Notes: generated by a model from the sequence alone, not told the origin. 64,000 bases of DNA from JACKAQ01 sp020634975 [NCBI: Calditrichia bacterium] (GCA_020634975.1 JACKAQ010000001.1:1860001-1924000); one strand, 5' to 3'; numbered from the stretch's first letter, positions 34,476 to 44,028 are shown. Numbers and translations are program-made.

Positions 34476-35708
34476 TCAACCGCAGCCGCCCTGTTTGGAT
34501 TTGCGTTTGGTTTCCAATTTCACTTTGGCGGTAAACTCAACATGCGATTCGTGTGAACCGGTTTCCGCCTCGGCAGACAAATAGCGGTCGCCGATCGCAG
34601 CCGCAAAAACATGTTGCAGCGCATCATCTGCAGTTGCGACATTCGGCGGACATTTTTCGTGCCCGTCGTGTTCGTAAACATTCAACCAATTGTTGATGCC
34701 GCCTTCCAGCAAATAAATATTCGGAATACCTTTGACGGCCAGAATTTTCCAGCCCTCTGTTGCGCGCTGTTCATCGTTGCTCATCAGCACAAAAACAGTG
34801 TTTCCGGGTTCATTTTTAAACGCCTTCGCCAGCGAGGCCAGTTGCTCCGTTTTCACCGATTTCACATCTTTGAGGTGAAACAGGTTGAAATCGGCTTCGT
34901 CGCGCAGGTCGAGCATCACCAGATTAATCCGGTCATTTTTCATGAGATCGGCCAGTTCGCCGGGATGAATTTGCACCTGCCGTTCTTCCAGCAGCGGCAA
35001 TTTTTGATCGGCGATCCATTCCCATCGGTCTTCCAGCGTCGGTTGTCCAATAGCGATCAAAGCGACGGCGGCAGCCACCAGCGCACCGGCGCCGGCAATT
35101 TGCAATTTCGGTGTTTTTGCCGCGTTTTTTTCACCAAATATTTTTTCCAGTTTTTCGCCGCCCCAAAACATGAACAGCGCCATCAGCACAACCAGCAGCA
35201 CAACCACGCCGGTATCCAGCCCAAGCCATTCCGGCAACGTGTATCGACCCATGTAGCTGGAATTCCAGAAGCCTTCGAAATTGGCAACGGTTTCGCCAAA
35301 AAAGAAGATGCCGGTCAGCGCGCCGAGCGTAAAAAATATGCCGTCAATTTTGAGCGTCGCCAGCGCAACCAGCGATGTGCCGGGGCAAAATCCGCCGATG
35401 ATGAATCCAAATCCCATAATCAATCCGCCGACAATTCCCGGCCACAGATAAGTGGGATTGACCCAAACTTTTTCGAAATCGAGCACTTCCATCCCGGTTG
35501 ATAAAAAGATCAGCACCATCGCAGTGATGACGCCGGTGAACATCACTTTCAGCACAGTCATATCTTTCAAATAAAATTGTGCCGCCAGTTTTGGCGAATT
35601 GGCGAATCCGGCCATTTCCAGCACCGCGCCAAAACTCACACCGATCATCAGATACAACAAATATCCGGTCCAAACGCCCAAACCATCGGAAAGCGGAAAC
35701 GGTGTCAT
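34476..35708 (-). CDS. YeeE/YedE-type sulfur transporter fused to a cysteine-less rhodanese domain
   Basis: The 410-residue protein starts at 35708 after AAAGGAG. Residues 1-230 hold about eight membrane helices in the YeeE/YedE pattern, with the sulfur-transport signature GGFCPGTSLVALATLK carrying the key cysteine. Residues 255-360 form a rhodanese-like domain (MLDLRDEADFNLFHLKDV ... GIPNIYLLEGGINNWL), but where the active-site Cys should lie the sequence reads VFVLMSNDEQRATEG, so it cannot do normal sulfur transfer. The tail is Lys-rich and ends KQGGCG. YeeE relatives take up thiosulfate. With the octaheme cytochrome in the same operon, a sulfur-oxyanion role is likely. Confidence 0.88.
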   Translation of the reverse strand: MTPFPLSDGLGVWTGYLLYLMIGVSFGAVLEMAGFANSPKLAAQFYLKDMTVLKVMFTGVITAMVLIFLSTGMEVLDFEKVWVNPTYLWPGIVGGLIMGFGFIIGGFCPGTSLVALATLKIDGIFFTLGALTGIFFFGETVANFEGFWNSSYMGRYTLPEWLGLDTGVVVLLVVLMALFMFWGGEKLEKIFGEKNAAKTPKLQIAGAGALVAAAVALIAIGQPTLEDRWEWIADQKLPLLEERQVQIHPGELADLMKNDRINLVMLDLRDEADFNLFHLKDVKSVKTEQLASLAKAFKNEPGNTVFVLMSNDEQRATEGWKILAVKGIPNIYLLEGGINNWLNVYEHDGHEKCPPNVATADDALQHVFAAAIGDRYLSAEAETGSHESHVEFTAKVKLETKRKSKQGGCG

Positions 35709-35756
35709 TTATTTTCTCCTTTTTTTATTTTCTTTAAACGATTGATAAACAACAGC

Positions 35757-36275
35757 TTAATTCCAGGCTTTCCTGAAAAAATAAGCCAGCAAATACCCGC
35801 CGGCAAAAACGGCAAACATGAACGCCCAACTGCCAACCGAAAGCACCGCACCGCCGGAAAGCGCCTGACCGGATGTGCAGCCGCGGGCAAAACGGGCGCC
35901 GTAACCCATCAATCCGCCGCCGATAAATGCCATCACCCAGCGCTGTTTATCCGAAATATTCGGACCTTTTCCGGTTTCAAAACGGGTGCGTTTGTTGATC
36001 AATCCGGAAACGAAACCGCCCAAAATTGCGCCAACGGTGAGAAAAACAATCCAGTGATCGAGCGGGTTTTTCTCGCCGCCGGCCATGCTGAGCAGATATG
36101 GCGTTTGGTCGATGTGCTCCGGCACAAAAATATCTTCCACATAAACGATCATCCGGTTCAGACCGCCCGATGCGCCCAGCCCGTTTCCGGTGACCAGAAA
36201 TGCCAGAAACAGCACGATGCCGAGCAACACGCCCGCGAAATAGGGATTCAAATACGGTTTTGCTGAAGTTTTCAT
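35757..36275 (-). CDS. Small YeeE/YedE-type sulfur transport protein
   Basis: The 172-residue protein has about four membrane helices and the signature GARFARGCTSGQALSG, with the conserved Cys of the sulfur-transport family. It is a half-length YeeE/YedE form, which commonly pairs with a second half; here the partner would be the YeeE domain of the next gene. Its ATG at 36275 is two bases past the end of the cytochrome gene, and the GAGG before it lies inside that gene, so translation is coupled. Confidence 0.88.
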   Translation of the reverse strand: MKTSAKPYLNPYFAGVLLGIVLFLAFLVTGNGLGASGGLNRMIVYVEDIFVPEHIDQTPYLLSMAGGEKNPLDHWIVFLTVGAILGGFVSGLINKRTRFETGKGPNISDKQRWVMAFIGGGLMGYGARFARGCTSGQALSGGAVLSVGSWAFMFAVFAGGYLLAYFFRKAWN

Positions 36276-36277
36276 CT

Positions 36278-38965
36278 CTATTTTACCTCTTCATTTTTTT
36301 GAATTTCAACATCTTCCCAACCCACAACCATCGCGCGAATGTTGGACAACGGCGTGTGACCGGTGGTTGTCAAATAAATATGCATGATCAAAAATGCGGC
36401 AAACAGCCACGCTGCAAAGGAGTGCAACGGCACCAGAAAACCGAGCCCGCCCAAACTGGCGGAAATTTCCGGCCAGCGTTGCGCACCCCAAATCAAAATT
36501 CCGCTGACGATTTGCAACGGCAGCAAAATATTCAAAATGATGAGATAGGTGATCCGCTGCAACGGGTTGAGTTTGTTGCGCTCGGTTTTTTCGAACGGGT
36601 GCGGCGCATTTTTGAAAATGCCATACATATAATAATAGGTTTGCGCAATCGCCTGGCTGAAAAAGCCCCGCGGTTCCGGCAGATATTGCCGGATTTCGCC
36701 GCCGGCGATGTGGTAAAACGCCGCCAAAAACGCGTTCGCCAGCAAGATAAATCCAACAATATTATGCACTTGCACAACCAGCGCAAAATCGAACAAATGA
36801 TACGTATCCGGCGAATGAATCACCAGCCCGGTGAGGATGAGCACGATAATCGCAATCGCCTGCAGCCAGTGCCAAAAGCGCTCGTACGCATGGTAAATGT
36901 AAACTTTTTTTGTTGCAGCGACGTGGTTGGGATGGCGTTTTGCAGCGATAACACGCGAGCCGCCGTGAACCGCAATGCCCAGCAAAACCAGCACAAAAGC
37001 GATCATTCCGGCGTAATTTGACCAACTGACCACATCGTGACCGAGCACAAACAAACCGCCGTTTCGCGGTTGCGGACGATAGATCAACTGACCGTTGGTG
37101 TCGTTCAGAATTTTTCCGCCGATTGCCAGATTTGTGGCGTTGACAAATTGCGGCGTTACGCCGTCCGGCGAATGTGCCGAAAGCAACATCGGCTGATACA
37201 ACCGCGATTCGCTGCTGTGGCAGGCGGTGCATTCGCGGGTGACCCACTCGAAATTCGCAACGTTGTGGTGAATGCCAAACGGCTCAACATCGCCGCGAAT
37301 ACGGGGATTTTCCACACCTGCCGCCGTCAACCGGTTTTGAATTGCCGCAATTTTTTGGGGAGTGTTCAGCACCAATTCAGCTTCGCCAAGATTGCCGTCT
37401 CTGTTTTCATCCAGCGCGGAAAGAATTTCCGGGTGATATTTATCGCCGGAAAAAAATGCAGTTTTCAGATCGTCCAGCCGCACCGGACGTTCGGGATCGC
37501 CCTGCACCCAATACCAAAATGTGATCAAATTATGCGGAGAAAGCCGCAAGTTGTCGTCCACGTCCCGGCGGGGGAGCAGCACCGGCTCGTATCCGGTAAT
37601 CAGCGTGTTAACGCTGCCTGGCTGCCCGTCGATGCCGCGATATTCGATGCGCGGCTTGCCGGAAGATGTGAGCACCGTCCAGTCATACGCGCGGCCGGCA
37701 GGCGCAAACAATTTGGGAATATGGCAGGATTCGCAGCTGATGGCGTCCAGATGACGCTCTTTATAGGGCAGCCAATCGTGAGTTGCACTGCTGTTGTGGC
37801 AGGATTCGCAACGGCGCATTCCCGCGCTGCCGGTTTCCTGCACGGTTTCGCCTTTGGCAAATTGGTGGCTGGGGCGATAGAGGTATTCTTTGATCGCCAT
37901 TCGCCGGGAATCGAATTTGAGATGCGCCGGGCGGGTTGTCGCCGATTCCTGATAATACACCGGATTGTTGATCGAATAATGGCAGTCCACACAGGCAACC
38001 AATCGCTCCGCGTGAACATCCCACGGACGCGATAAATCTTTTTTTCCGGAGAGGTTGACGCCGCTTTCGAACATGCGCTGCGGCGAAAAAATTTGTCCGG
38101 TTGTTTGGGTGCTCCACTGTTCCGGCTGTGCGCCGGCAGTGGTCAACGGTGACTGAATATCCGCGTGAACCTGCCCGTGGCACAACCCGCAGTTGGCATC
38201 TGTTGGCGATTGCATCTGGCTGAGTCCGGCGGTCAGAAAACCATCTGCGTCAAACGCGGCGGCGTTCCAGCGCCATGTGTCGCCCGATTTTTGGACGATG
38301 CCGGTACCCAGCAACGTTGCCGTATTCGCCCACCGGAAATTTCCGGATTGCAGCTCGGCAACCCGCGCCGCATTGTTGGGATTTTCGGTGTGGCACAAAA
38401 AACAGTTCATTTCCACAACGCCGGATTTTTGCCAGTCCCACGGCTGTAACGCGCCGGTTTCGGGGTCAACAATATGGGTTTCGGGATCGTTCGCGACGAT
38501 CACTAGTTCGGTGAGCGGTTCTCCGCTGCGGCTCAGTTTTGCCGGTCCGCCGCCAACATGACGGGCGCCGAAATAGCGCACCCAATCGGCAGTGCCCATA
38601 TCAATTTGCGCATCGCCGGATGGCGACAGATAGCGATAAGCAATCGCATTCCATTTGCCAAACGCACCATCGCTGAAATCCCATTCGCGACCGCCGGCAA
38701 TTTGCCCGGGTTTGGTGAGCGCGTCCAACCCCAAATTGCTGTGAAAACTGTGGGTTTCGATAAACCCGGCATCGTGACAACCACTGCAGGATTTTAACGT
38801 GGACATCGCGCCACCGGAGCTCAGTACGGAAACACCGTTTTCATCCAGCAGTTTAATTTTCGGGTGGAGCATCGGTTGTGCAAACATGCCGGAAAAACCG
38901 GTCAGCAGCAGCGCCGCTATTGATAAAATGAATAATTTGCCAGCAAATTTTTGGTGATTTTTCAT
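36278..38965 (-). CDS. Seven-heme cytochrome c fused to a b-type membrane cytochrome, with an EF-hand loop
   Basis: The 895-residue protein has a signal peptide (1-30). Seven CxxCH heme sites follow: CSGCH, CFLCH, CGLCH, CVDCH, CESCH, CESCH and CTACH. Between the sixth and seventh lies a perfect EF-hand loop, DENRDGNLGEAE (encoded at 37376-37411). The last 250 residues hold four to five membrane helices with His residues spaced like a cytochrome b561/FdhI-type subunit (ERFWHWLQ, VVQVHNIVGF, PLHSFAAWLF, FLIMHIYL). The protein therefore joins a quinone-side diheme b domain to an outside multiheme arm, and would pass electrons between the quinone pool and the octaheme cytochrome upstream, three bases away. 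Confidence 0.9.
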   Translation of the reverse strand: MKNHQKFAGKLFILSIAALLLTGFSGMFAQPMLHPKIKLLDENGVSVLSSGGAMSTLKSCSGCHDAGFIETHSFHSNLGLDALTKPGQIAGGREWDFSDGAFGKWNAIAYRYLSPSGDAQIDMGTADWVRYFGARHVGGGPAKLSRSGEPLTELVIVANDPETHIVDPETGALQPWDWQKSGVVEMNCFLCHTENPNNAARVAELQSGNFRWANTATLLGTGIVQKSGDTWRWNAAAFDADGFLTAGLSQMQSPTDANCGLCHGQVHADIQSPLTTAGAQPEQWSTQTTGQIFSPQRMFESGVNLSGKKDLSRPWDVHAERLVACVDCHYSINNPVYYQESATTRPAHLKFDSRRMAIKEYLYRPSHQFAKGETVQETGSAGMRRCESCHNSSATHDWLPYKERHLDAISCESCHIPKLFAPAGRAYDWTVLTSSGKPRIEYRGIDGQPGSVNTLITGYEPVLLPRRDVDDNLRLSPHNLITFWYWVQGDPERPVRLDDLKTAFFSGDKYHPEILSALDENRDGNLGEAELVLNTPQKIAAIQNRLTAAGVENPRIRGDVEPFGIHHNVANFEWVTRECTACHSSESRLYQPMLLSAHSPDGVTPQFVNATNLAIGGKILNDTNGQLIYRPQPRNGGLFVLGHDVVSWSNYAGMIAFVLVLLGIAVHGGSRVIAAKRHPNHVAATKKVYIYHAYERFWHWLQAIAIIVLILTGLVIHSPDTYHLFDFALVVQVHNIVGFILLANAFLAAFYHIAGGEIRQYLPEPRGFFSQAIAQTYYYMYGIFKNAPHPFEKTERNKLNPLQRITYLIILNILLPLQIVSGILIWGAQRWPEISASLGGLGFLVPLHSFAAWLFAAFLIMHIYLTTTGHTPLSNIRAMVVGWEDVEIQKNEEVK

Positions 38966-38967
38966 GA

Positions 38968-40440
38968 TTATTTACCTCCCGAAACGGCTGCAGCTGCGGC
39001 GTTTTCAACATTCAGGCGGCGTCCGCCGTGATACATCGGATCGCCGTCGTAGCCCAACGCGTGCCAGTCCATTCGTGCGCGCGGTGCATCGCCGTGGCAA
39101 TCCACACATTGCAGCGCGTTTTCTTTTGGCGCAACCATGTGGGTGATCGGCCAAAACATCTCCGTTTCGGTGAAACCGTATCGCCCGCTGTATGGCAACC
39201 CGACGACTTCCGAGCCCAAACGTGCGGCTTTGTCCCAATCGAAATCTTTCCAGTAACCGCCCTCGCCAAAGGTTTTCGGCTGGATGAGATGATTGTATTC
39301 GGTATCATAAATTTGTTTGGCGCGATGCACTTTGAAGGGCCAAATTTTGGCTTTGGGATCTTTCAGATTCCCTTTCGGATAGTTGATAAACGTGGTTTTC
39401 GCCGGATCAATTTTGTCGCCCAAAATGTAGTGATCCGCCACGCCGTTGTACCAAAAATATTCGGGGATAATCTCTTTTTCGTATTCGAACTTGCCTTTGA
39501 TTTTGAGATAGGTGTGCGGATCTTCCGGCAAATCCTGTCCGGCGGCAGACCAGTCCCAGTGCATTTTGGTCGCCTCTTTTACCGCCGCAGCCGGAATGTG
39601 GCAGGATTGGCAGGCAACGTTGGCGATGTGAGCGTTGATCCGGTCGTCGCTGTGCAGCGTTTCGGAATGACAGTTGGTGCAATAGACCTGATTTTCGTTA
39701 TCAAAACTGACGGAAAACGCCCGCCCTTTCATGTTGTGGTTTTCGGATTGATGGCAATCGGTGCAAACAAAATCGAATTTGCCCATGTGCACATCCACCC
39801 GTTCCTGCGGAAAATAGAGGCTTTCGTCGAGATCGCCGTGTTTTACCGCGTTGCCGCCGCCGCCGCGAAAATGGCAGCCGCCGCAGTTGGAGCGTTTCGG
39901 GTTGCCAACGCTTTTCGCAACCGCCAGCAAATCCACTCCTTCCGCCGGAAAACCGCCGTTGGCTTTTACGTATTCGCCGGAATTATCGTGGCAAACCAAA
40001 CAATCCATATTTTCCTGCCGGGTGAAATCGAAGGTTTCATCTTTCCAGCCGTATCCGGCGTGGCACGCCGTGCAGGGTGGCCAGTTGGATTGAATGCCGA
40101 TGCAAAAATTGTTCATCGCATTCTTTTTCCCCAATTTGACCGGTTCGCTGCGACCGGAAATCAGCGTTTCCGGCGTTTCCCACGTCCAGTGCGCGTTGTG
40201 CATCATTTGCGCTCCGGCATCTTTGTGGCATTCCAGACACGCTTTGGTGACCGACGGACCATCCTCAAACGGCCCTTTCATCAAATTGGCGTGATCGGTG
40301 TGCGGCAGTTTTTCCGGGACAAATGCCCACGGATCATCGCGCTGCGGTTCCGATTGCTGCAAAAAATATATCAGCGGGAGAACCAACGCCGCCAATACGG
40401 ACACAAATATGATAACCCCATTATGTTTTACGTTTCGCAT
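38968..40440 (-). CDS. Octaheme cytochrome c, tetrathionate reductase (OTR) family
   Basis: The 490-residue protein has an N-terminal membrane anchor (about 8-28) and eight CxxCH sites: CLECH, CTACH, CLVCH, CGGCH, CTDCH, CTNCH, CQSCH and CVDCH. Size and heme order fit the octaheme tetrathionate reductase family, which is related to hydroxylamine- and nitrite-handling cytochromes and reduces tetrathionate, nitrite or hydroxylamine in test-tube assays. It is the first gene of a four-gene operon with the cytochrome c-b fusion and two sulfur transporters, which favours sulfur oxyanions as natural substrate (inference). AGGATATAGAG precedes the ATG at 40440. Confidence 0.92.
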   Translation of the reverse strand: MRNVKHNGVIIFVSVLAALVLPLIYFLQQSEPQRDDPWAFVPEKLPHTDHANLMKGPFEDGPSVTKACLECHKDAGAQMMHNAHWTWETPETLISGRSEPVKLGKKNAMNNFCIGIQSNWPPCTACHAGYGWKDETFDFTRQENMDCLVCHDNSGEYVKANGGFPAEGVDLLAVAKSVGNPKRSNCGGCHFRGGGGNAVKHGDLDESLYFPQERVDVHMGKFDFVCTDCHQSENHNMKGRAFSVSFDNENQVYCTNCHSETLHSDDRINAHIANVACQSCHIPAAAVKEATKMHWDWSAAGQDLPEDPHTYLKIKGKFEYEKEIIPEYFWYNGVADHYILGDKIDPAKTTFINYPKGNLKDPKAKIWPFKVHRAKQIYDTEYNHLIQPKTFGEGGYWKDFDWDKAARLGSEVVGLPYSGRYGFTETEMFWPITHMVAPKENALQCVDCHGDAPRARMDWHALGYDGDPMYHGGRRLNVENAAAAAVSGGK

Positions 40441-40695
40441 CTCTATATCCTGTCTGCTATTACGGTTTTATTAGTGATAATAAAAATTCCAGACTGTTGA
40501 AAATCCTGCTTTTCCCAATTGTTAATTCATTCACATAGATTAATATAAATATCTATATATTTAAATAAAACATCGAAATATTTTTTTCGACAGGCTGCTG
40601 CGAAGAGTTGAGGGGATATTAAAATCGGAAGGTGCCAGGCTAATTGGCGGTCATAAAAAATGAGGTTGCGGAGAATACAGCGGCTTATCTGGGTT

Positions 40696-41922
40696 TCAAT
40701 TTTTCCATTCGTCGATCGGGCCGATTTGCTGTGTCAGCGGTTGGCGCATTTCCGGCTCGGCAACAAAATTGCGGTCGATAGCTTCACGAATTGTTTTCGC
40801 ACCGCTGTTTTCCAGCAGGCTGGCGAGTTGCGTTTCGGTGTATAAAATCGGGAATCGCCGTTCCAGTTCCAGTTTGAAATCATCGGTAAAAATCGCATCC
40901 GATATCGCGGTTTGGCGCAGTTGCTCAACCGGCGCCAGAAAAATAATGGCGTCATACGCATCATAAATTGTCTGGTTCGGCGCAACGTTCAGCATGTGAT
41001 TGCCGATGTAATCGGCATCGCCGAACGGCGTATTTGCCAAATCCAGCGCAACCGGTTTGTTGCCGTTTGCTGCGAACGCGCTGTCCCACAATCCTTTTTC
41101 CATCCGGACCCATTTCAGCACCTTGTTTTCCAAACCCTGGGTGGTTTTTGGCGCGTTTGGATCACGCTCAATTTTCTTTTCAAAGGCAAAATTGATGTTG
41201 TGAAAGCGCACAGAATACGTTTTCCCCGGCTGAAGTTCGTGAAAAAACGTGCCGCAATTCCAGTAAATGTCACCGTCGGAATTTTTGATGCATTTATACG
41301 CATGGCGCGTGTTGGTGAGAAAAATGCCTTTTTTGCCGGATTTGAAATTGTCGAGATGCGACAGGATGTTTTTATACATCGTGTAATCGTTGCCGGCGAG
41401 GGATTGCCGGAACAGCGCCAGATCTTCCGGCGTGTGGATTTCTTGCCAAAACACCGGCGCGTTTACCGCGATCACTGTGTAGCGTTCGTCCGGCGGCAGC
41501 GTGCGGTTGGTTTGCCAGACGGTTTCCAGCAGATCGAAATAGGTTTGATACGTCCAGCCCGTTCCGCTGAAATCATTTTGAAATGCCGGAAACAGCAGCG
41601 CCGGATTGTGCACTTCTGAAGCAAAATATGCATCAAGCGCGGGCTGTTGATTCATCGCGACCACTTCCAGAAAAATGACTTTCGCTTTTTTGCGGAAGTC
41701 ACTGTTTTTTATCAATTTTTGATAAAATTCGAACGGCTCAACGGCGGTGTGCAGCGCGTCATCGAATAAAATCAGGTCGTATTTGTCGAGCTTTTTGAGC
41801 ACAAAACTTACGGGTTCATCGCCCTTTTTCTGCAGCGCGGCAACATACGGCTGCAGCTTTTTCGATTGGGCAATTGCCAGCCCGAAGCCAATAATCAAAA
41901 TTACCGGAATGAATTTTTTCAT
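40696..41922 (-). CDS. Secreted EreA/ChaN-like (Tiki superfamily) protein
   Basis: The ATG at 41922 (MKKFIPVILII) follows AAAGGAGTG, giving 408 residues with a signal peptide (1-18). The early part, YDLILFDDALHTAVEPFEFYQ ... KVIFLEVVAMNQQPALDAYF, has the His/Glu spacing of the erythromycin-esterase/ChaN group, in which a Glu and His pair bind metal or heme or act in hydrolysis. A second His cluster is TNTRHAYKC. The function cannot be named with confidence. It is the last of three genes with two beta-propeller proteins and has its own ribosome-binding site. Confidence 0.6.
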   Translation of the reverse strand: MKKFIPVILIIGFGLAIAQSKKLQPYVAALQKKGDEPVSFVLKKLDKYDLILFDDALHTAVEPFEFYQKLIKNSDFRKKAKVIFLEVVAMNQQPALDAYFASEVHNPALLFPAFQNDFSGTGWTYQTYFDLLETVWQTNRTLPPDERYTVIAVNAPVFWQEIHTPEDLALFRQSLAGNDYTMYKNILSHLDNFKSGKKGIFLTNTRHAYKCIKNSDGDIYWNCGTFFHELQPGKTYSVRFHNINFAFEKKIERDPNAPKTTQGLENKVLKWVRMEKGLWDSAFAANGNKPVALDLANTPFGDADYIGNHMLNVAPNQTIYDAYDAIIFLAPVEQLRQTAISDAIFTDDFKLELERRFPILYTETQLASLLENSGAKTIREAIDRNFVAEPEMRQPLTQQIGPIDEWKN

Positions 41923-41999
41923 TTCGATTTCACTCCTTTTTTCACTGATCCGCAGCGGAATTTTGGTGTTGCAAGCCTGCGGCAACCATTCGGAATTTT

Positions 42000-42872
42000 C
42001 TATTTTTGGCAAAGCACCGCACAATTCTCAACAAACGATGGCGCGTAATTGTAATCAGAAAACGTGAGCTGTTTCTGATTTTCGCCGTTGGCATCCATGA
42101 TGAAAATGTGCTGATTCCGCCGTTTATCGCCGCGCTCGAACACAATGGTTTTGCCATCCGGCGACCAGCGCGGACGGATATCGCCCAGCGGATTTTTCGT
42201 CAATTGCCGCCGTGCTGAACCATCCGTGTTTACCGTAAAAATGTCGTTGTTTCCGGTCGCATCCGAATAATACAGCAGCGATTTCCGGTCCGGTGAGAGT
42301 TGCGGCATCAGTTTGTTTTCATTGCTTTTAGCGAGAATTTCTTTTGCCGATCCGTCCGGTTTCATCCGCACAATTTGAAACACGCCGTCTATCTCGGATG
42401 AGAAATAAATCATCCCGTCATCGCCCCAAAACGGAAAGGCGTCGTCGGTTGGATTGTTGGAAATATTCCGGAGATTTTTGCCATTTTTTGCCATCACATA
42501 AATTTCCGCGTTGCCGTCCCGCGTGGAAACAAAGGCAATTTGCTGTCCATCCGGCGACCAGCACGGCGCGTATTCCGCATTGCCGGAATTTGTCAATTGA
42601 GTGAAAGATTGCTGCGCCACATCCATCGTCCAGATTTTCCACCAACCAACGCGCTCGGATGTAAAAACCAGCATTTTTCCATCCGGCGAGATCAACGGAC
42701 TGCTGTCTTTCCGGGAATGATCGGTGATTTGCCGCTCGCCGCTTTCGGTAATCATGAAAATGTTATCTGTCCCGTTGACCTGTTTGGTGAACAGAACCGG
42801 ATAATTTTGCGCGGCACCGGAGCCACCGAAAAACAGCAAAGCTGCGCCAAAAAACAAGACAATTGGTTTCAT
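42000..42872 (-). CDS. TolB-like (PD40) beta-propeller protein, secreted
   Basis: The 290-residue protein has a signal peptide (1-21) and GAGGTAG before the ATG at 42872. It is built of about six repeats with the PD40 motif SPDGKxLVFxSxRxG, as in SSPLISPDGKMLVFTSER, CWSPDGQQIAFVSTRDG and RWSPDGKTIVFERGD, which form a TolB-type propeller. Without the TolB N-terminal domain or tol neighbours it is not TolB itself; most such proteins bind peptides or proteins at the cell envelope. It lies 11 bases after the NHL-type propeller gene. Confidence 0.85.
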   Translation of the reverse strand: MKPIVLFFGAALLFFGGSGAAQNYPVLFTKQVNGTDNIFMITESGERQITDHSRKDSSPLISPDGKMLVFTSERVGWWKIWTMDVAQQSFTQLTNSGNAEYAPCWSPDGQQIAFVSTRDGNAEIYVMAKNGKNLRNISNNPTDDAFPFWGDDGMIYFSSEIDGVFQIVRMKPDGSAKEILAKSNENKLMPQLSPDRKSLLYYSDATGNNDIFTVNTDGSARRQLTKNPLGDIRPRWSPDGKTIVFERGDKRRNQHIFIMDANGENQKQLTFSDYNYAPSFVENCAVLCQK

Positions 42873-42882
42873 CGAAACTACC

Positions 42883-44028
42883 TCATTTGGTAAACATCAT
42901 TTTACGGGAAAGCGTGGTTTTGCCAACCTGCAGGCGGTAAATATACGCGCCGCCGGCAACGGTTTCACCGGATACGTTGGTGCCGTCCCATGAAATCGCG
43001 TAGCTGCCAGCCGGCTGTTTTTCTGCCACAAGCGTTTTCACCAACTGCCCCAATATATTGTAAATACTCAGATTAACAGAACTGATATTTGACAACTGAT
43101 AGCTAATTGCTGTTGTTGGATTGAACGGATTCGGATAATTCTGGCTGAGCCGGAACGTGTTTACCGGTTGCGCAACATCATCGATAGCAGTGATTGTGGC
43201 GTTCACGCCGGTGATCATCCGCAGCGATCGACTGTCGAAATCCGAAACAAACAGCGTGTCGCCGGTTGCGGATGCGGCAATGCCGTTTGGCGCGTTGAAA
43301 CTGGCGGACAGCAAATCGCCGTCCGTGGTGCCGGCATTACCCGTTCCGGCAAAAACCACCTGTTCCGTGCCATCGGATTTGATGCGGTAAATCCGGTTTC
43401 CCTGATACGCGGTCGCATACACGTAGCCGTTGGCGTAGGTCAAAAATCCCATCCATCCGGGGATGTCGCCGATTGCCGTTACGCTGCCATTTGGGGATCG
43501 TTTGAGCACTTTGCCATCGTTAAAATTCCCGATATACAAATTTTCATTTTCATCGAAAATGATGCCGACGGGACCGTTCAGCCCGTTGCCGGTTAAATAT
43601 TCCGTCAGATTTCCGCCCGTGTCATACACAAACAATTTTGATTGCTGATAGCTGGCGATGATCATATTTCCCGATAGATCGAACGCCACGCCCGCCGGAT
43701 TGGTAAAATTGCTGATCACGGTGCTCACCACGCCGTCCGGCGAAACTTTGTCGATCCGGTTGCCGGTTGCGTTGGTTACATACAAAAATCCGTCCGGTCC
43801 GAATGCCAGACCGTTGGGATCGCTGAAACCGTTTGCGAAAATTTCCGTGCTGCCGTCCGGGGATATTTTGGTGACGGTGGAGCTGTAATATCGCGATGCA
43901 AAAATATTGCCCGCGGGGTCAATCGCCAGTCCGTCGTTGAAAGTAGACGGCCCGCTGACCAGCGTTTCCACCTGCTGCGCGGACAGCGAAACACTTCCGG
44001 CAATCAGTAGCAACAGTGCCCATTTCAT
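42883..44028 (-). CDS. NHL/SMP-30-type beta-propeller protein with type IX sorting tag
   Basis: I choose the ATG at 44028 (MKWALLLL, with GAGG just before it); a TTG at 44037 after AGGAG is possible too. The protein has a signal peptide (1-19), then six to seven propeller repeats such as GLAIDPAGNIFASRYYS, GLAFGPDGFLYVTNATGN and GIAASATGDTLFVSDFDS, the NHL/SMP-30 pattern. The C-terminal 85 residues (NYPNPFNPTTAISY ... GGAYIYRLQVG) are a sorting domain. It is the first gene of a three-gene unit and is most likely a surface-exposed binding protein or lactonase-like enzyme. Metal ligands of active SMP-30 enzymes cannot be made out. Confidence 0.85.
   Translation of the reverse strand: MKWALLLLIAGSVSLSAQQVETLVSGPSTFNDGLAIDPAGNIFASRYYSSTVTKISPDGSTEIFANGFSDPNGLAFGPDGFLYVTNATGNRIDKVSPDGVVSTVISNFTNPAGVAFDLSGNMIIASYQQSKLFVYDTGGNLTEYLTGNGLNGPVGIIFDENENLYIGNFNDGKVLKRSPNGSVTAIGDIPGWMGFLTYANGYVYATAYQGNRIYRIKSDGTEQVVFAGTGNAGTTDGDLLSASFNAPNGIAASATGDTLFVSDFDSRSLRMITGVNATITAIDDVAQPVNTFRLSQNYPNPFNPTTAISYQLSNISSVNLSIYNILGQLVKTLVAEKQPAGSYAISWDGTNVSGETVAGGAYIYRLQVGKTTLSRKMMFTK

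Noticed and set aside
42000-42872. Identification of the PD40 propeller as TolB
   Set aside because: It lacks the TolB N-terminal domain, and no tolQRA or pal genes are near.
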